DNA of 64,000 nt from JBGPHT01 sp041484525 (lineage in GTDB: Bacteria > Acidobacteriota > Terriglobia > Bryobacterales > Bryobacteraceae), in the NCBI GenBank assembly GCA_041484525.1, contig JBGPHT010000003.1, forward strand, positions 51,116 to 115,115. The letters are read 5' to 3'. The notes beneath the pieces are model-generated. The model ran no database searches. It was not told the origin of the DNA and worked only from the letters and a program-made list of their open reading frames with translations. Each line of letters starts with the position of its first letter. Position 1 is the first letter of the stretch. Shown here piece by piece: positions 8,226 to 17,694 of the stretch. A program made the position numbers and the translations under genes.

Positions 8226-9925
8226 CGCGTTGGGTGGCGCAGGCGATCCTGCCTGCCGTGTCCGTGCTCTTGTGGGCACTGGCCCCGGCCGAAGCGCCTG
8301 CGCTGCCGCAACCGGTCACCATCACCGTCCTCGCCACTACTGACCTTCACGGCAATCTCTACCCGATCGACTACGTCACCGACCGTCCCGCGGCGCGCGG
8401 CCTGGCGAAGATCGCCACGCTGATCCGCCAGGAGCGCGCGCAAAACCCGAACAGCATCCTGATCGATTGCGGCGACACAATCCAGGGCTCGCCGCTTGAA
8501 TCCGTCTATCAGAGTGCGGTTCGCTCCGGTTCCCCGGCGCCTTCGAGCGACCCTATGATGCTGGCGATGAATGCCCTGGACTATGCGGCGATGGCGGTCG
8601 GCAATCACGAATACAACTACGGTTTGAAGAATCTCGACCGGGCCCGCGGTGTGGCGCGGTTTCCCTGGATTTCGGCGAACACCTCAGTGGCGCCGGGCGG
8701 GAGCGAGCGGCCGTTCGCGGCGTACCTCGTGAAAACGATAGGCGGCGTGAAGGTGGCCATCATCGGGATCACGACGCCGGCCGTTCCCACCTGGGAAAAG
8801 CCGGAGAACCTGGGTGCGTACCGATTCGAGTCGCCAATCGACGCCGTGCGCCGCACGCTGGTGGAATTACGGGCGCGCGAGCATCCGGACCTGGTCCTGG
8901 TGGCGGCGCACTCGGGTCTCGGACGCGGCGAAGATCAGTCCGAGAATGTCGTACAGGCGTTGGCCGAAGCCGTGCCCGAGATAGACGCCATCGTGTTCGG
9001 CCACTCCCATCTCCAGTTGGCGGAAGAGCGGATCGGCAACGTGCTGGTGACGCAGCCGAAGAATTGGGGCATCTCGCTGGCGCGCATCGATTTCACGCTG
9101 GAGCCGAAGCCCGCGGGTGGGTGGACGGTCGCGGGCAAGCACAGCCGCCTTATCCCGGTGACGGACCAGACCGCCGCCGCCGCGGATATTCTCGCCATCG
9201 CGCGGCCGTACCACGAGATGGCCGAGCAGTATCTGAACACGCCGGTGGCGCGCTCGTCTGTAGATCTCAGCGCCACTCACAGCCGCGTGGAGGATACCGC
9301 GGTCGTGGATGCCATACAGCAGGCGCAGCTCTACTACGCGAAGGCGGACGTATCGTTCACGTCGTCGTTCAATCCGCGGGCGTCGGTACCACGCGGGCAG
9401 GTGACGGTGCGGCAGATCGCGGCGCTCTATCCGTACGACAACGAGCTGTACGCTATCGAAGGCACCGGCGGGATGGTGAAAGATGCGCTCGAAAACGCCG
9501 CGCGCTATTTCCTTTCATGTCAGGGCGCGCGCTGCCGGCAGCAGCCGCTGATCAACCGCGACGTGCTCGGGTTCAACTATGATATAGCGCAAGGCGTGGA
9601 TTACGAAATCGACCTGACGCAGCCGGAGGGCAGCCGCGTGCGTAACCTGCGGTGGCATGGCAAACCGCTGGCCGCGGACCAGAAGCTGCGGATCGCCATC
9701 AACAATTACCGCGTCGCGGGCAGCGCCGGGTACGGCATGTTTCGCGGCGCGAACGTGGTCTGGCGATCGCAGGAAGAAATCCGCGACCTGATGGTGCGCT
9801 ATTACACGGAGCGCAAACAACTGCCGGTGAAGCCGGATGGCAACTGGCGCATCGTTCCGCAGGCGGCCCGGCAAACACTCGAAAAAGAGGCCGACCAAGA
9901 CGCACGCCGCGAAATGGCGCAATAG
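8222..9925 (+). CDS. Bifunctional metallophosphatase / 5'-nucleotidase family protein
   Basis: An exported UshA/CpdB-like enzyme that should hydrolyse nucleotides or 2',3'-cyclic nucleotides outside the cytoplasm. It begins at a GTG that overlaps the PPIase stop. A hydrophobic leader is followed by the calcineurin-like phosphoesterase domain with its metal ligands in order: TTDLHGNLYP, DCGDTIQGS, GNHEYNYG, VLVAAHSG and FGHSHLQ. The C-terminal 5'-nucleotidase domain (about residues 330-540) has the substrate-stacking region around ALYPYDNELYAIEGTG. The length (567 residues) is typical. Substrate preference cannot be read from the sequence. Confidence 0.9.
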   Translation: MTRWVAQAILPAVSVLLWALAPAEAPALPQPVTITVLATTDLHGNLYPIDYVTDRPAARGLAKIATLIRQERAQNPNSILIDCGDTIQGSPLESVYQSAVRSGSPAPSSDPMMLAMNALDYAAMAVGNHEYNYGLKNLDRARGVARFPWISANTSVAPGGSERPFAAYLVKTIGGVKVAIIGITTPAVPTWEKPENLGAYRFESPIDAVRRTLVELRAREHPDLVLVAAHSGLGRGEDQSENVVQALAEAVPEIDAIVFGHSHLQLAEERIGNVLVTQPKNWGISLARIDFTLEPKPAGGWTVAGKHSRLIPVTDQTAAAADILAIARPYHEMAEQYLNTPVARSSVDLSATHSRVEDTAVVDAIQQAQLYYAKADVSFTSSFNPRASVPRGQVTVRQIAALYPYDNELYAIEGTGGMVKDALENAARYFLSCQGARCRQQPLINRDVLGFNYDIAQGVDYEIDLTQPEGSRVRNLRWHGKPLAADQKLRIAINNYRVAGSAGYGMFRGANVVWRSQEEIRDLMVRYYTERKQLPVKPDGNWRIVPQAARQTLEKEADQDARREMAQ

Positions 9926-9979
9926 ACGGTTAACACTGGAGCCCTCCGCATCGTCCTCGCAATCTGGAGATGTGCCGCG

Positions 9980-10002
9980 CGGCGCGCCGGATCCGCGCGC
10001 CG
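9980..10002. terminator. GC-rich hairpin after the metallophosphatase gene
   Basis: CGGCGCGC and GCGCGCCG form a perfect 8-bp stem with a 7-nt loop, 55 bp after the phosphatase stop. No T-run follows, so its role as a terminator is only plausible. Confidence 0.4.
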
Positions 10003-10071
10003 ATCCGGCCCCACCGATCGGGGAACCGCGCCGATTCGACTTGCCGCGCCGGTTTCGCTAGTATCGAATCC

Positions 10072-10524
10072 ATGCGCTTCCGATGGCTTTTCTGCGGGAC
10101 CATTTTGTTGTCGGCCTTGCCCGCGTTTGCCCAGAAACCGAACCCCGCTTGCACGGCCCTGACATCGGCCGAGGTTGCGTCCCTGATCGGCGCAGCGAAG
10201 CCGATCCCGATTTCCCAGCTTCCCACCGGCTCCACCTGCATGTTGCAGGAGCGCGACAAGGTGCTGACGGTCCTGTTGGTCGAACAGACCTCGGCGGAGA
10301 ACGCGGCATCGCTGGCGGCTGCGAAGAAGCGGATCGTCTCTGGTGAGGATCTCCCCGGCATCGGCACGTCCGCCTACGCCGGCACCATGGGGGGAGCCAT
10401 CGTCGTGGGCGTGGTAAAGGGAAGCCGGTTCATCGAAGTGAAGGCGATGGATAAAACGCAAAAGGCGGAAGATCTTTCCACCAAGCTGAAGGCCGCGATG
10501 AAGAGCGCCGCCGCGCGCCTGTAA
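10072..10524 (+). CDS. Secreted protein of unknown function (DUF3558-like opening)
   Basis: A 150-residue protein with a signal peptide (MRFRWLFCGTILLSALPAFA). The mature part begins KPNPACTALTSAEVASLIG, which resembles the 'C..LT..EV...G' opening of DUF3558-type exported proteins, and has a second Cys in GSTCML that could form a disulfide with the first. A TAGTAT box ends 7 nt before the ATG and there is no ribosome-binding site. It converges with the TPR gene, 9 bp apart. Function unknown. Confidence 0.7.
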   Translation: MRFRWLFCGTILLSALPAFAQKPNPACTALTSAEVASLIGAAKPIPISQLPTGSTCMLQERDKVLTVLLVEQTSAENAASLAAAKKRIVSGEDLPGIGTSAYAGTMGGAIVVGVVKGSRFIEVKAMDKTQKAEDLSTKLKAAMKSAAARL

Positions 10525-10533
10525 TCGGATTCT

Positions 10534-11709
10534 CTACTTCGCCAACTCCGCCTGCAACTGCCGGTAGGCGGCTTCGTCGTAATTGGTCTTTAGCCGTTCG
10601 CGGGCTTCCGTCTTGGGATCGCCGGGGCGCGGCGCTTCCTGCTTCAGCGCGCGGCCCAATAGCGAGGTGGCTTCGGTGTCGCCTGGATTGCGCGTCACCA
10701 CTTCGCGGAGGCTGGCTATCGCCAGCGGAAACCGTCCCGCGCGCCAATAGGCGTAACCGAGATTGAAGTGATAGTCGGGGTCGCCTTCATCGCCTTCGAG
10801 GGCCTTCTGGAAATTGGCGAGGGCGGCGGTTGGATTGTTGCGGCGCGATTGCGCGGCGCCCAGGTTGTTGTAGACCTCGTTCAGCGGAACGGATGCGGCC
10901 ACCAACTGGAAGGATTGCTCGGCGCCGGCGAAATCCGCCATCTGAAAACGGCAGAGGCCCAGGAAAAACTGCGCTTCGAGGTAGTGCGGGTCGGAGCGCG
11001 TCACGCGATCCAGCCAGCCGGCGGCGATCTTATAGTCCTTTTTCTCCCAGTAGATTTTTCCCAGTTGGAAACACGGCTGCGAGTACTGCCCGTCGAGGCG
11101 CGCGGCCTGGGTGAAGAAGCGATGGCGCTGCTCGGGAGAGGTGGCGAGGAGACCTCGAATGTAGCTCTCGACGGAGTCCATGCGCACGGCGGGACGCGCC
11201 TGCATGAACGCGCGCTCGGCCGGTGCGGATTTGGGATTGATCTGCTCGAGCGCCTGCCAGCCGAGGCGATATTCCAACTCCGCCATATCCTCGAGGGCGC
11301 CCACCTCGCTGAACGCCGAGCCCTGCCGCATATGTTTCAGATCCATGATGCGGGCGGTGATGCGCAGCGAGCCCTTGGATTGCGTATTGCCGGCGTCGGC
11401 GGGCAGCAGCTCGTATGTGCCGTAGATCACGCGCGAGGCGTCGAGCGACTCGCCGATCTTGATGATGGATGCGTGCGTGAGTTCCGCACCCGGGCGCAAC
11501 GAAAGGCGGCGATAGACCTCCAGACGGTCATCGCGATCGAGCGCCAGGAGGCCTTCCGAGGCCAGGGAATCGCGTACCGATACGGCGATACTTTCGCCGA
11601 TCCAATCCAGGTTGGCCGACTTCGAGTGGTTGAAGAACGGGAGGACCAGGACCGTTTCGGCGCGCAGGGCGCCGCAGAGAAGCGCCACAAGGGCCACGAA
11701 CCGCTGCAT
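10534..11709 (-). CDS. Exported TPR-repeat protein with N-terminal CsgG/TolB-N-like domain
   Basis: A 391-residue protein with a signal peptide (residues 1-17). The N-terminal domain (about 18-110) has the pattern VLPFFNHSKSANLDWIGESI and ...ASRVIYGTYEL, as in the nucleotide-independent 'FlgO/CsgG-like' domains found before TPRs in many Acidobacteria. From about residue 200 to 370 there are at least four TPR units (ARLDGQYSQPCFQLGKIYW; DPHYLEAQFFLGLCRFQMAD; EVYNNLGAAQSRRNNPTAAL; DPDYHFNLGYAYWRAGRFPL). It is a likely protein-binding scaffold in the periplasm. Exact partner unknown. Confidence 0.8.
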   Translation of the reverse strand: MQRFVALVALLCGALRAETVLVLPFFNHSKSANLDWIGESIAVSVRDSLASEGLLALDRDDRLEVYRRLSLRPGAELTHASIIKIGESLDASRVIYGTYELLPADAGNTQSKGSLRITARIMDLKHMRQGSAFSEVGALEDMAELEYRLGWQALEQINPKSAPAERAFMQARPAVRMDSVESYIRGLLATSPEQRHRFFTQAARLDGQYSQPCFQLGKIYWEKKDYKIAAGWLDRVTRSDPHYLEAQFFLGLCRFQMADFAGAEQSFQLVAASVPLNEVYNNLGAAQSRRNNPTAALANFQKALEGDEGDPDYHFNLGYAYWRAGRFPLAIASLREVVTRNPGDTEATSLLGRALKQEAPRPGDPKTEARERLKTNYDEAAYRQLQAELAK

Positions 11710-11750
11710 CTGACTTTCAGTGTAACAGCGGCCCGTGGGAAGTTACCGCG

Positions 11751-12086
11751 CTATGGTCGTGAGGCAGTGGAATCCAGGAAGATCAGCTTAGTCTTGGTGC
11801 CGCCGATGCGAATCTCCTGCACGCGCATCTTGCCGTCGCCGGTCGCGAAACGCACGGTGGTGGTACCGTACTTCGTGTCGCCGTTCTCGACCTTCACGGG
11901 TGCTTCCGCATCGATCTTGCCATTACGCATCACCGCCTTCTGGTCGACCACTTCGAGTTGATACTCACCCGCCTTCAGTTCGGTGCTTCCTAGTGTGGCC
12001 GGTTGGAATAGAGTGACTGTGTACGATTTCGCGCTGGCGATCGCCAACGCGGCGATCGCAAATGAAAACACAAGTTTCCTCTTCAT
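11751..12086 (-). CDS. Small secreted protein
   Basis: A 111-residue exported protein. A Lys-containing signal peptide (MKRKLVFSFAIAALAIASA) is followed by KSYTVTLFQPATLGSTELKAGEYQLEV, a motif common to a group of acidobacterial proteins with a single small beta domain. A GGAGGG ribosome-binding site precedes the ATG. It is divergent from kdgD. Function unknown. Confidence 0.7.
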   Translation of the reverse strand: MKRKLVFSFAIAALAIASAKSYTVTLFQPATLGSTELKAGEYQLEVVDQKAVMRNGKIDAEAPVKVENGDTKYGTTTVRFATGDGKMRVQEIRIGGTKTKLIFLDSTASRP

Positions 12087-12220
12087 GGTGCAACTACCCT
12101 CCAGGTTTTTCTCTCTTGTCTTACGATCTGCGAGATCTGCCTACACCAGGTAATACGAATGAGAAAGCAAAACGTTCCGCCAGCGGTATGATGCGATGCT
12201 GTTACTTTATACTGTCGCTT

Positions 12221-13147
12221 ATGAATTCCCGCCAATTAACCAGGAGTCTCCAAGGTGTCTTCGGCTTTCCCGTGACTCCGTTTCGTACCGATCTGGCGCT
12301 CGATTTACCTGCGCTCGAGCGCAACGTGGATGAGATGGCACAATCTCCGTTCTGCGCCATGGTCGCGGCCGGCGGCACCGGCGAGCTGTACTCGCTGACG
12401 ATCGACGAAATCGAGCAGGTGGTCGCGGCGACTGTGAAAACGGTCGCAGGCCGCATGCCGGTGGTGGCGGGGACCGGCTACAACGCCGCCATGGGCGCCG
12501 AGATCGCGCGTCGCTGCGAACGCGCCGGAGCGCAGTTTCTGCTGGTGCTGCCGCCCTATTATTCGGGCGCTCCCGAAGAGGGTCTGTTTCATTACTACGA
12601 GACCATCGGCCGCGCGAGCAGTCTGCCCATGATGGTGTATAGCCGCGACTGGGCGGTCTTTACGCCGGAGCAGGTGGCGCGTTTGTGCGATCGCGTCCCG
12701 ACCCTTGCGGCATGGAAGGACGGGCAGGGCAACATCCGGGTGTATCAGCGGATCATGAACTTCAACGGCGATCGCCTGGCGTGGTTCGGCGGGCTGGGCG
12801 ACGACTGCGTGCCGGGATATTTCGCCATCGGCTGCCAGGCATACACGTCGAGCATCTCGAATATCGCGCCCCAGCTTTCGCTGGCACTGGCCGAGGCGGG
12901 GCAAGCCCACGACATCGATAGGCTGAACCGGTTGATGGAGCGCTACGTACATCCGCTCTATGCCATCCGCGAACGTGCCAAGGGCTACGAAGTGGCGGTG
13001 ATGAAGACCGCCATGGAGATGCTCGGGATGCCCGCCGGCCCGGTGCGCCCGCCGCTGATGAACACGCGGGAGAAGGATCTGCCGGACATTCGTAAATTGA
13101 TGGAAGTCTACGCGGAAGTGCGGCAGTCCTCCGCGGTAGTGCGTTAG
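12221..13147 (+). CDS. kdgD: 5-dehydro-4-deoxyglucarate dehydratase
   Basis: A Schiff-base (beta/alpha)8 enzyme of the dihydrodipicolinate synthase superfamily. The expected reaction is dehydration and decarboxylation of 5-dehydro-4-deoxy-D-glucarate to 2,5-dioxopentanoate in sugar-diacid breakdown. GVFGFPVTPF at the N-terminus, AAGGTGELYSL and MVYSRDWAVF (catalytic Tyr) followed by LAAWKDGQGN (Schiff-base Lys) match KdgD better than DapA. The length of 308 residues fits. A TATACT box ends 7 nt before ATG 12221 with no Shine-Dalgarno sequence. No other glucarate genes are adjacent, so the substrate assignment rests on sequence resemblance alone. Confidence 0.85.
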   Translation: MNSRQLTRSLQGVFGFPVTPFRTDLALDLPALERNVDEMAQSPFCAMVAAGGTGELYSLTIDEIEQVVAATVKTVAGRMPVVAGTGYNAAMGAEIARRCERAGAQFLLVLPPYYSGAPEEGLFHYYETIGRASSLPMMVYSRDWAVFTPEQVARLCDRVPTLAAWKDGQGNIRVYQRIMNFNGDRLAWFGGLGDDCVPGYFAIGCQAYTSSISNIAPQLSLALAEAGQAHDIDRLNRLMERYVHPLYAIRERAKGYEVAVMKTAMEMLGMPAGPVRPPLMNTREKDLPDIRKLMEVYAEVRQSSAVVR

Positions 13148-13158
13148 CTTTTCCCTGT

Positions 13159-13242
13159 CGTGACCGCGGTTCGGTCACGCATCGTCTCTATACCGCTGAA
13201 TGCAAAGGCGCGAATTTTTTTCGTGACCGAACCGCGGTCACG
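13159..13242. repeat. Nested perfect inverted repeat between convergent genes
   Basis: Two 21-bp arms, 13159-13179 and 13222-13242, are perfect reverse complements. Each arm is itself a small hairpin (CGTGACCG, 5-nt loop, CGGTCACG). The 42-bp spacer includes a T-rich run near 13215-13221. It lies between the kdgD stop and the ADOP permease stop. It may act as a two-way terminator, but the arm-within-arm design is that of a REPIN (paired REP elements). Confidence 0.8.
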
Positions 13243-13245
13243 GGG

Positions 13246-15684
13246 CTACTCTTCCCGCAGCGCGACGGTGCAATCGACACGCGTCGCGCGGCGCAGCGGG
13301 ACGTAAACCGCCACGGGCGAGATCATCAGAATCGTGGCGGCGGCGATCGTGAGTGTGAGCGGATCGCGCGGGTGTACCTGGAAGAGGAGCGACTCGAGGA
13401 AGCGGCCCAGCACCAGGCTGGCGGCGATGCCGGCGGCGAGGCCGGTCAGCACGGGCAGCATGCTCTGGCGCAGCACCAGGCTTCCGATGGCGGCGGGCGA
13501 CGCGCCGATCGCCATCCGAATGCCGATCTCGCGGATGCGCGAGGCCACCAGATTCGCCAGCACACCGTAAACGCCCATCATGCCCAGCACCAGGGCCAGC
13601 GCGGCGAAGATGCCGAGCAGCAGCGTGTTGAACTTGCGCTGCGAAAGCCACTGGTCCACGTATTCCTGCATCGGCTTGACCTCGGCGGCGGGCAGGTCCT
13701 TGTCGAGCGACCAGACGGCGTTGCGGATGGCGGCGGTGAGCGTCGCGGCCGGAACTTGCGAGCGCACGATCAGGGTGGCGGACGGGAGCTTGAGGTAAGG
13801 CCAGAATATGGAGGGGCGCGCGCCGCCTTCGACGCCCATCGGACGGTAATCCGAAATGATGCCGACGATTTCAAATGCCTGTTTCTTGTCTTGGCTCAAC
13901 AGGCGGTGGCCTATGGGATCCTCGCCCGGGAAGAATTTCTGTGCAAACGAGCGATTCACCATCACAGGACCATCGTGGTCTTTCTCGGACACCGCCAGGT
14001 CTTCGCCGGTGAACATGCGGCCGGCTTCCAGGCGCAGCCCGATCATCCTCAGGTAATGGGCGCTGATGTGCGTCGTGTCGGCGATCGGCAGCGCTGATAC
14101 CGGCGGGTCGGGGCGGCCGGCGATGTAGAAGTTGTGCATGCTGATCCTGTGCAGCGGCGGGTTGTCGACGACCGCGCTGCCCGACACTCCGGGAATAGCC
14201 GCCGCGCGCGCGATCAGCTCGCGGAAAAAGCGGGATTGCCGGGCGCCATCGGAATAGGGCTTGGCCGGAAGATCGATATCGGCGATGGTGAGGCGCGTCG
14301 TATCGAAGCCGATTCCGACCGTGAGAATCTCACGGAAGCTGCGGATCATGAGGCCGGCGCCCACCACCAGCACCAGGGCCAGCGCGACTTCGAGGGCAAT
14401 GAGGAACTGCCGGCTGCGCACGCGCGCGGCGGATGCGCCCCAGGCCCCGCCGGCCCGCAGCGCGGTATTGAGATCCTGGTGCGAAGCGGCGAGCGAGGGA
14501 GCGAGGCCGAACAGCACCGTGGTCAGGACGCTGGCCAGGGCGGCGAAGGCAAAGACCGGCAGGTTGATGGCGATGAGCTCGGGCCGCTGGAGATCCTCGG
14601 GCTTGAACGCGAGCATGAGCTGGATCGACCAATGCGCCAGCAGAAGGCCGAGCGCCGCGCCCGCAATCGAAACGACGAACGACTCCGTGACTAACTGCGC
14701 CACGATGCGGCCGCGAGTGGCTCCGAGCGCGAGGCGTACCGCGATTTCCCGCGAGCGCAGCGTGGCGCGGGCCAGCGTCAGGTTCGCCAGGTTGGCGCAG
14801 CCGATGAGCAGCAGGAATCCGACCGCCGCCATCAGAACGTACAGCGCCAGGTGAAGCTCCGGCCCGATGTCTTCGACGGCGAACGGAAAGACGTTGGCTT
14901 TCCAGCCCTCGCCGAAACTGCCGGATGTCCCCAGACGGCTGGCGATGCCGTCCATTTCGGCGCGCGCCTGCGCCAACGAAACGCCAGGTTTCAAACGCGC
15001 CGCCACGCACAGCGTACGTTCGTTCCGGATGGCCTCGGTCCTCCCCAGGTTCGAGAGCGGCAGCCATACCTCCGGGCTGAGTTGATTGCCCCCTTCGAAG
15101 TATGAGGGCAGGTGAAACTTGGGTGGGAGCACGCCGATGACGGTGTAGTCCACGCCGCCGAGCGCGAGCGATTTGCCGATGGCGGCCGGGTCGCGATGGA
15201 AGCGCCGGTCGAAATAGCCGTCGTCGATCAGGGCGACGCGATCGGCGCCCGGGCGGTCCTCATCCTGCGTGAACAACCGGCCACGCCGCGGTTTCGCCCC
15301 CAGCATCGGAAAGAGGGCGGGGGAAGCATAGCCGGCGGAGATGTGGCCCCGGCGATCGGCGCCGGTCTCCTCCAGCGTGCCGCCCTGGAACGCGGCCATG
15401 GTTTCGAAGACGGCCGCCTGGCGCTTCCAGTTTTCGAAATTCCTGGGCGCGACGTACATGCGGTCGGATATGGGGGCCGGCATGTTGGGAAAGCGCTCCC
15501 AGACGAAGACCAGCCGGTCGACATGCGGGTAGGGAAGCGCCTCGAGAATGACCGAATCGAGCACGCTGAAGATAGCGGCATTCGCGCCGATCCCGAGCGC
15601 CAGCACGGCGATGCACATGCATGCGTATCCGGGGCTGCGGCGAAGCGTGTGGAGGGCGTAGCGGATGTCGCGCACCAGGGACAT
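13246..15684 (-). CDS. ABC transporter permease, acidobacterial ADOP type
   Basis: A MacB/FtsX-like permease of about 812 residues. The N-terminus (LVRDIRYALHTLRRSPGYA) is the signature of the ADOP family that is expanded in Acidobacteria. A first membrane helix is followed by a large periplasmic MacB_PCD domain (residues 45-240), three helices (about 275-400, with LIGCANLANLTLARATLRSREIAVRLALGA), a second periplasmic domain, and a final FtsX helix group ending ATRVDCTVALREE. No ATPase or PadR gene is adjacent, although ADOP genes often sit beside PadR regulators. It lies 22 bp after the LysE gene, so it may be co-transcribed with it. Transported substrate unknown. Confidence 0.9.
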   Translation of the reverse strand: MSLVRDIRYALHTLRRSPGYACMCIAVLALGIGANAAIFSVLDSVILEALPYPHVDRLVFVWERFPNMPAPISDRMYVAPRNFENWKRQAAVFETMAAFQGGTLEETGADRRGHISAGYASPALFPMLGAKPRRGRLFTQDEDRPGADRVALIDDGYFDRRFHRDPAAIGKSLALGGVDYTVIGVLPPKFHLPSYFEGGNQLSPEVWLPLSNLGRTEAIRNERTLCVAARLKPGVSLAQARAEMDGIASRLGTSGSFGEGWKANVFPFAVEDIGPELHLALYVLMAAVGFLLLIGCANLANLTLARATLRSREIAVRLALGATRGRIVAQLVTESFVVSIAGAALGLLLAHWSIQLMLAFKPEDLQRPELIAINLPVFAFAALASVLTTVLFGLAPSLAASHQDLNTALRAGGAWGASAARVRSRQFLIALEVALALVLVVGAGLMIRSFREILTVGIGFDTTRLTIADIDLPAKPYSDGARQSRFFRELIARAAAIPGVSGSAVVDNPPLHRISMHNFYIAGRPDPPVSALPIADTTHISAHYLRMIGLRLEAGRMFTGEDLAVSEKDHDGPVMVNRSFAQKFFPGEDPIGHRLLSQDKKQAFEIVGIISDYRPMGVEGGARPSIFWPYLKLPSATLIVRSQVPAATLTAAIRNAVWSLDKDLPAAEVKPMQEYVDQWLSQRKFNTLLLGIFAALALVLGMMGVYGVLANLVASRIREIGIRMAIGASPAAIGSLVLRQSMLPVLTGLAAGIAASLVLGRFLESLLFQVHPRDPLTLTIAAATILMISPVAVYVPLRRATRVDCTVALREE

Positions 15685-15706
15685 AGGCAAGATTCGCTAC
15701 ATGCTA

Positions 15707-16324
15707 TCACGCGCGGCTCAGGATCAAGGTGATGATGCCGAAGGCGCCGATCGCGAGGCCGGCGATGCGGTTCATCCACAGCATGGCGCGTCCATTGAAG
15801 CGGTCGCGGAAGTGATTGGCCAGCAGCGCGAGCGTGATCCACCACAGCATGGCGCCGGTGAAAATGCCGAGCACCAGGAAGAGCGTGAGCCACCAGTCGC
15901 GCTCGCCGCTCATGTGGAGGCCGGCCAGGACGGCGAGGAAAGACAGCACGGTGGTCGGGTTCGTCAGGTTGAGGAGAAAGGCGGAAACAAAATCCGCGCG
16001 GGAGGGCTTGCCGTCTCCATACTTCTGGATAATCTGGGCCTTTTTGAAATAGTAGGAGATGCCGATTGCGATCAGGAGAATGCCGCCGTAAAAGCGGATG
16101 CGGGAAACCTCGCGGATCAGAAACGAGATTACGAAGCTGATGCTGTAGCCGGCGATGGCGCCGTAAATCGTGTCGGCGGTCGCGGCGCCGAGACCGGACA
16201 GGATACCCGACAGGCGCCCCTTCGCCAGCGTGCGTGAGACGCAGAGGACGTTGACGGGTCCGACCGGTATCGAGATCGCCAATCCGGCTATGATGCCGCG
16301 AAGCAGCAGATCGAGGATTCGCAT
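15707..16324 (-). CDS. LysE family translocator
   Basis: A six-helix exporter of amino acids or related metabolites, 205 residues. The N-terminal motif GIIAGLAISIPVGPVNVLC is the family signature (GxxxGxxxGP), and NLTNPTTVLSFLAVLAG is the second conserved NP-containing segment. Helices are visible at about 8-30, 40-65, 68-90, 113-135, 145-170 and 180-200. It begins 10 bp after the stop of the DUF5009 gene and probably belongs to that transcript. Substrate unknown. Confidence 0.87.
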   Translation of the reverse strand: MRILDLLLRGIIAGLAISIPVGPVNVLCVSRTLAKGRLSGILSGLGAATADTIYGAIAGYSISFVISFLIREVSRIRFYGGILLIAIGISYYFKKAQIIQKYGDGKPSRADFVSAFLLNLTNPTTVLSFLAVLAGLHMSGERDWWLTLFLVLGIFTGAMLWWITLALLANHFRDRFNGRAMLWMNRIAGLAIGAFGIITLILSRA

Positions 16325-16334
16325 GGGAGACTGA

Positions 16335-17504
16335 TCACACGCGAAGGAAAAGCTTGCGGCGGTACATCCAGAAAAGAATCAGCCAATAAGCGGCGAGCAC
16401 GGCAATGCCGCGCAGAAGCGGTTCGAGGCCCGTCCCGAGGGCTTGGAACGCACGTGCGACGCCGTGAATGCGGAAGGAATCGATGATGAACCGCTCCCAG
16501 AGGTGCGCGATCAGGTACGCCGCGATCGAGTTCATCCCGATCACGACCAGCGGAAACGCCCACTTGCGGTAACCCTTGATCTCGACGATCCAGCAGAAGG
16601 CGGCCAGGAACAGAAAGCAGAGGCCGCCGCTGAACAGGGTCCAACTCGGCGTCCAGATGCGCTTCACGATGGGACAGATGCCGGCGACGTGCAGCAGGAG
16701 ACCGGATGCGATGCCGACGGCACCTGCGCCCAGCAGGCGGCGCATGGGAATGGAAGGCGCGGAAGCACGCAGCCAGCGGCCGGCCGCGAGCCCGAGAATC
16801 ATGGTGCCGAGCGTGGGGATGAAGCTCAGTGTCAGATAGCCGCCGCTGTTCGCCACGAACGGTTTGGTGCGTGGGAAGAGGTTGAGGAACCACTGGTCGA
16901 ACACGTTTCCAAAATTGGCGTCCTTGTTCCAATGCGCCAGGAATCCGGGGCTGGCCGCGGGGTAGAGCGCCCAAGCCAGCCAGTAGCCGAAGAGGATGGC
17001 GGCCAGCGCGATCCACTGCCAGCGCGGCGGGCGGAACCCGAGAAGGAAGAGGAACGGATAGCCAAGGCCGATCTGCGTGAGGGTGTCCTCAAACGTGAAA
17101 TACGTCTGCGGGCTGTGCATGGAACGAAGGAAGATGCCGAGCGCGATGAGCAGGAACGAGCGCCACAGCGCGTGTCCGAACATGCTGCCGAAGGAGCCGC
17201 CCTTCGCCAGGCGGGCGGCGATCGAAAACGGCAGCGCCACACCTACGAGGAAAGAGAAGCCCGGCTGGATGGTGTCGTGGAGCGAGCAGCCGGCCCAGTC
17301 CACGTGCGTCTGGTGGTACGCCAGGAAGCTCCAGAAGGCGTTGCCTGGAAAGGCGCGGGAGACGCGCGACAACTGCAGCACCTCGGCCATCATGAGGAGC
17401 ATGACGAGCCCGCGGTAAGTGTCGATGGCGATATTGCGCGTGATTGCCTGCGGGATGGTACGCGCGGGCTGCGGGGGCGCGGTAATCTCGGTGGCCGCCT
17501 GCAT
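16335..17504 (-). CDS. DUF5009 / heparan-alpha-glucosaminide N-acetyltransferase-like membrane protein
   Basis: A polytopic inner-membrane protein of 389 residues with about ten helices. The N-terminal RNIAIDTYRGLVMLLMM is the family signature of the DUF5009/DUF1624/HGSNAT clan (R..S.D..RG), thought to transfer acetyl groups across the membrane to sugars. SLHDTIQPGFSFLVGVALPF is the conserved second segment (H and D in the loop), and IGMNSIAAYLIAHLWE lies near the C-terminus. It heads a minus-strand run with LysE and ADOP. A TAGTAT box is 9 nt before the ATG. Acceptor sugar unknown. Confidence 0.82.
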   Translation of the reverse strand: MQAATEITAPPQPARTIPQAITRNIAIDTYRGLVMLLMMAEVLQLSRVSRAFPGNAFWSFLAYHQTHVDWAGCSLHDTIQPGFSFLVGVALPFSIAARLAKGGSFGSMFGHALWRSFLLIALGIFLRSMHSPQTYFTFEDTLTQIGLGYPFLFLLGFRPPRWQWIALAAILFGYWLAWALYPAASPGFLAHWNKDANFGNVFDQWFLNLFPRTKPFVANSGGYLTLSFIPTLGTMILGLAAGRWLRASAPSIPMRRLLGAGAVGIASGLLLHVAGICPIVKRIWTPSWTLFSGGLCFLFLAAFCWIVEIKGYRKWAFPLVVIGMNSIAAYLIAHLWERFIIDSFRIHGVARAFQALGTGLEPLLRGIAVLAAYWLILFWMYRRKLFLRV

Positions 17505-17694
17505 TTACAGTAAATACTACCGCAGAGCCGGGGGCGGGACCAACCGTGTCCGGGGGCAGCGTCATCATAAAACTTCCACCCCATCGGTTTTTTGATCGAG
17601 GCCATAAAGAGAATCTATCCCAAAGATATTGCGGCGGCGGGTGTGCGTTTCGGACAATCGAACATTGGGCCGAACTGCCCTGGAGGAGACGAAA

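Noticed and set aside
16443..17513. A 356-residue plus-strand frame opposite the DUF5009 gene.
   Set aside because: Rich in Glu, Arg and Gln and antisense to predicted membrane helices, which is what antisense of a hydrophobic gene gives. No start signal.
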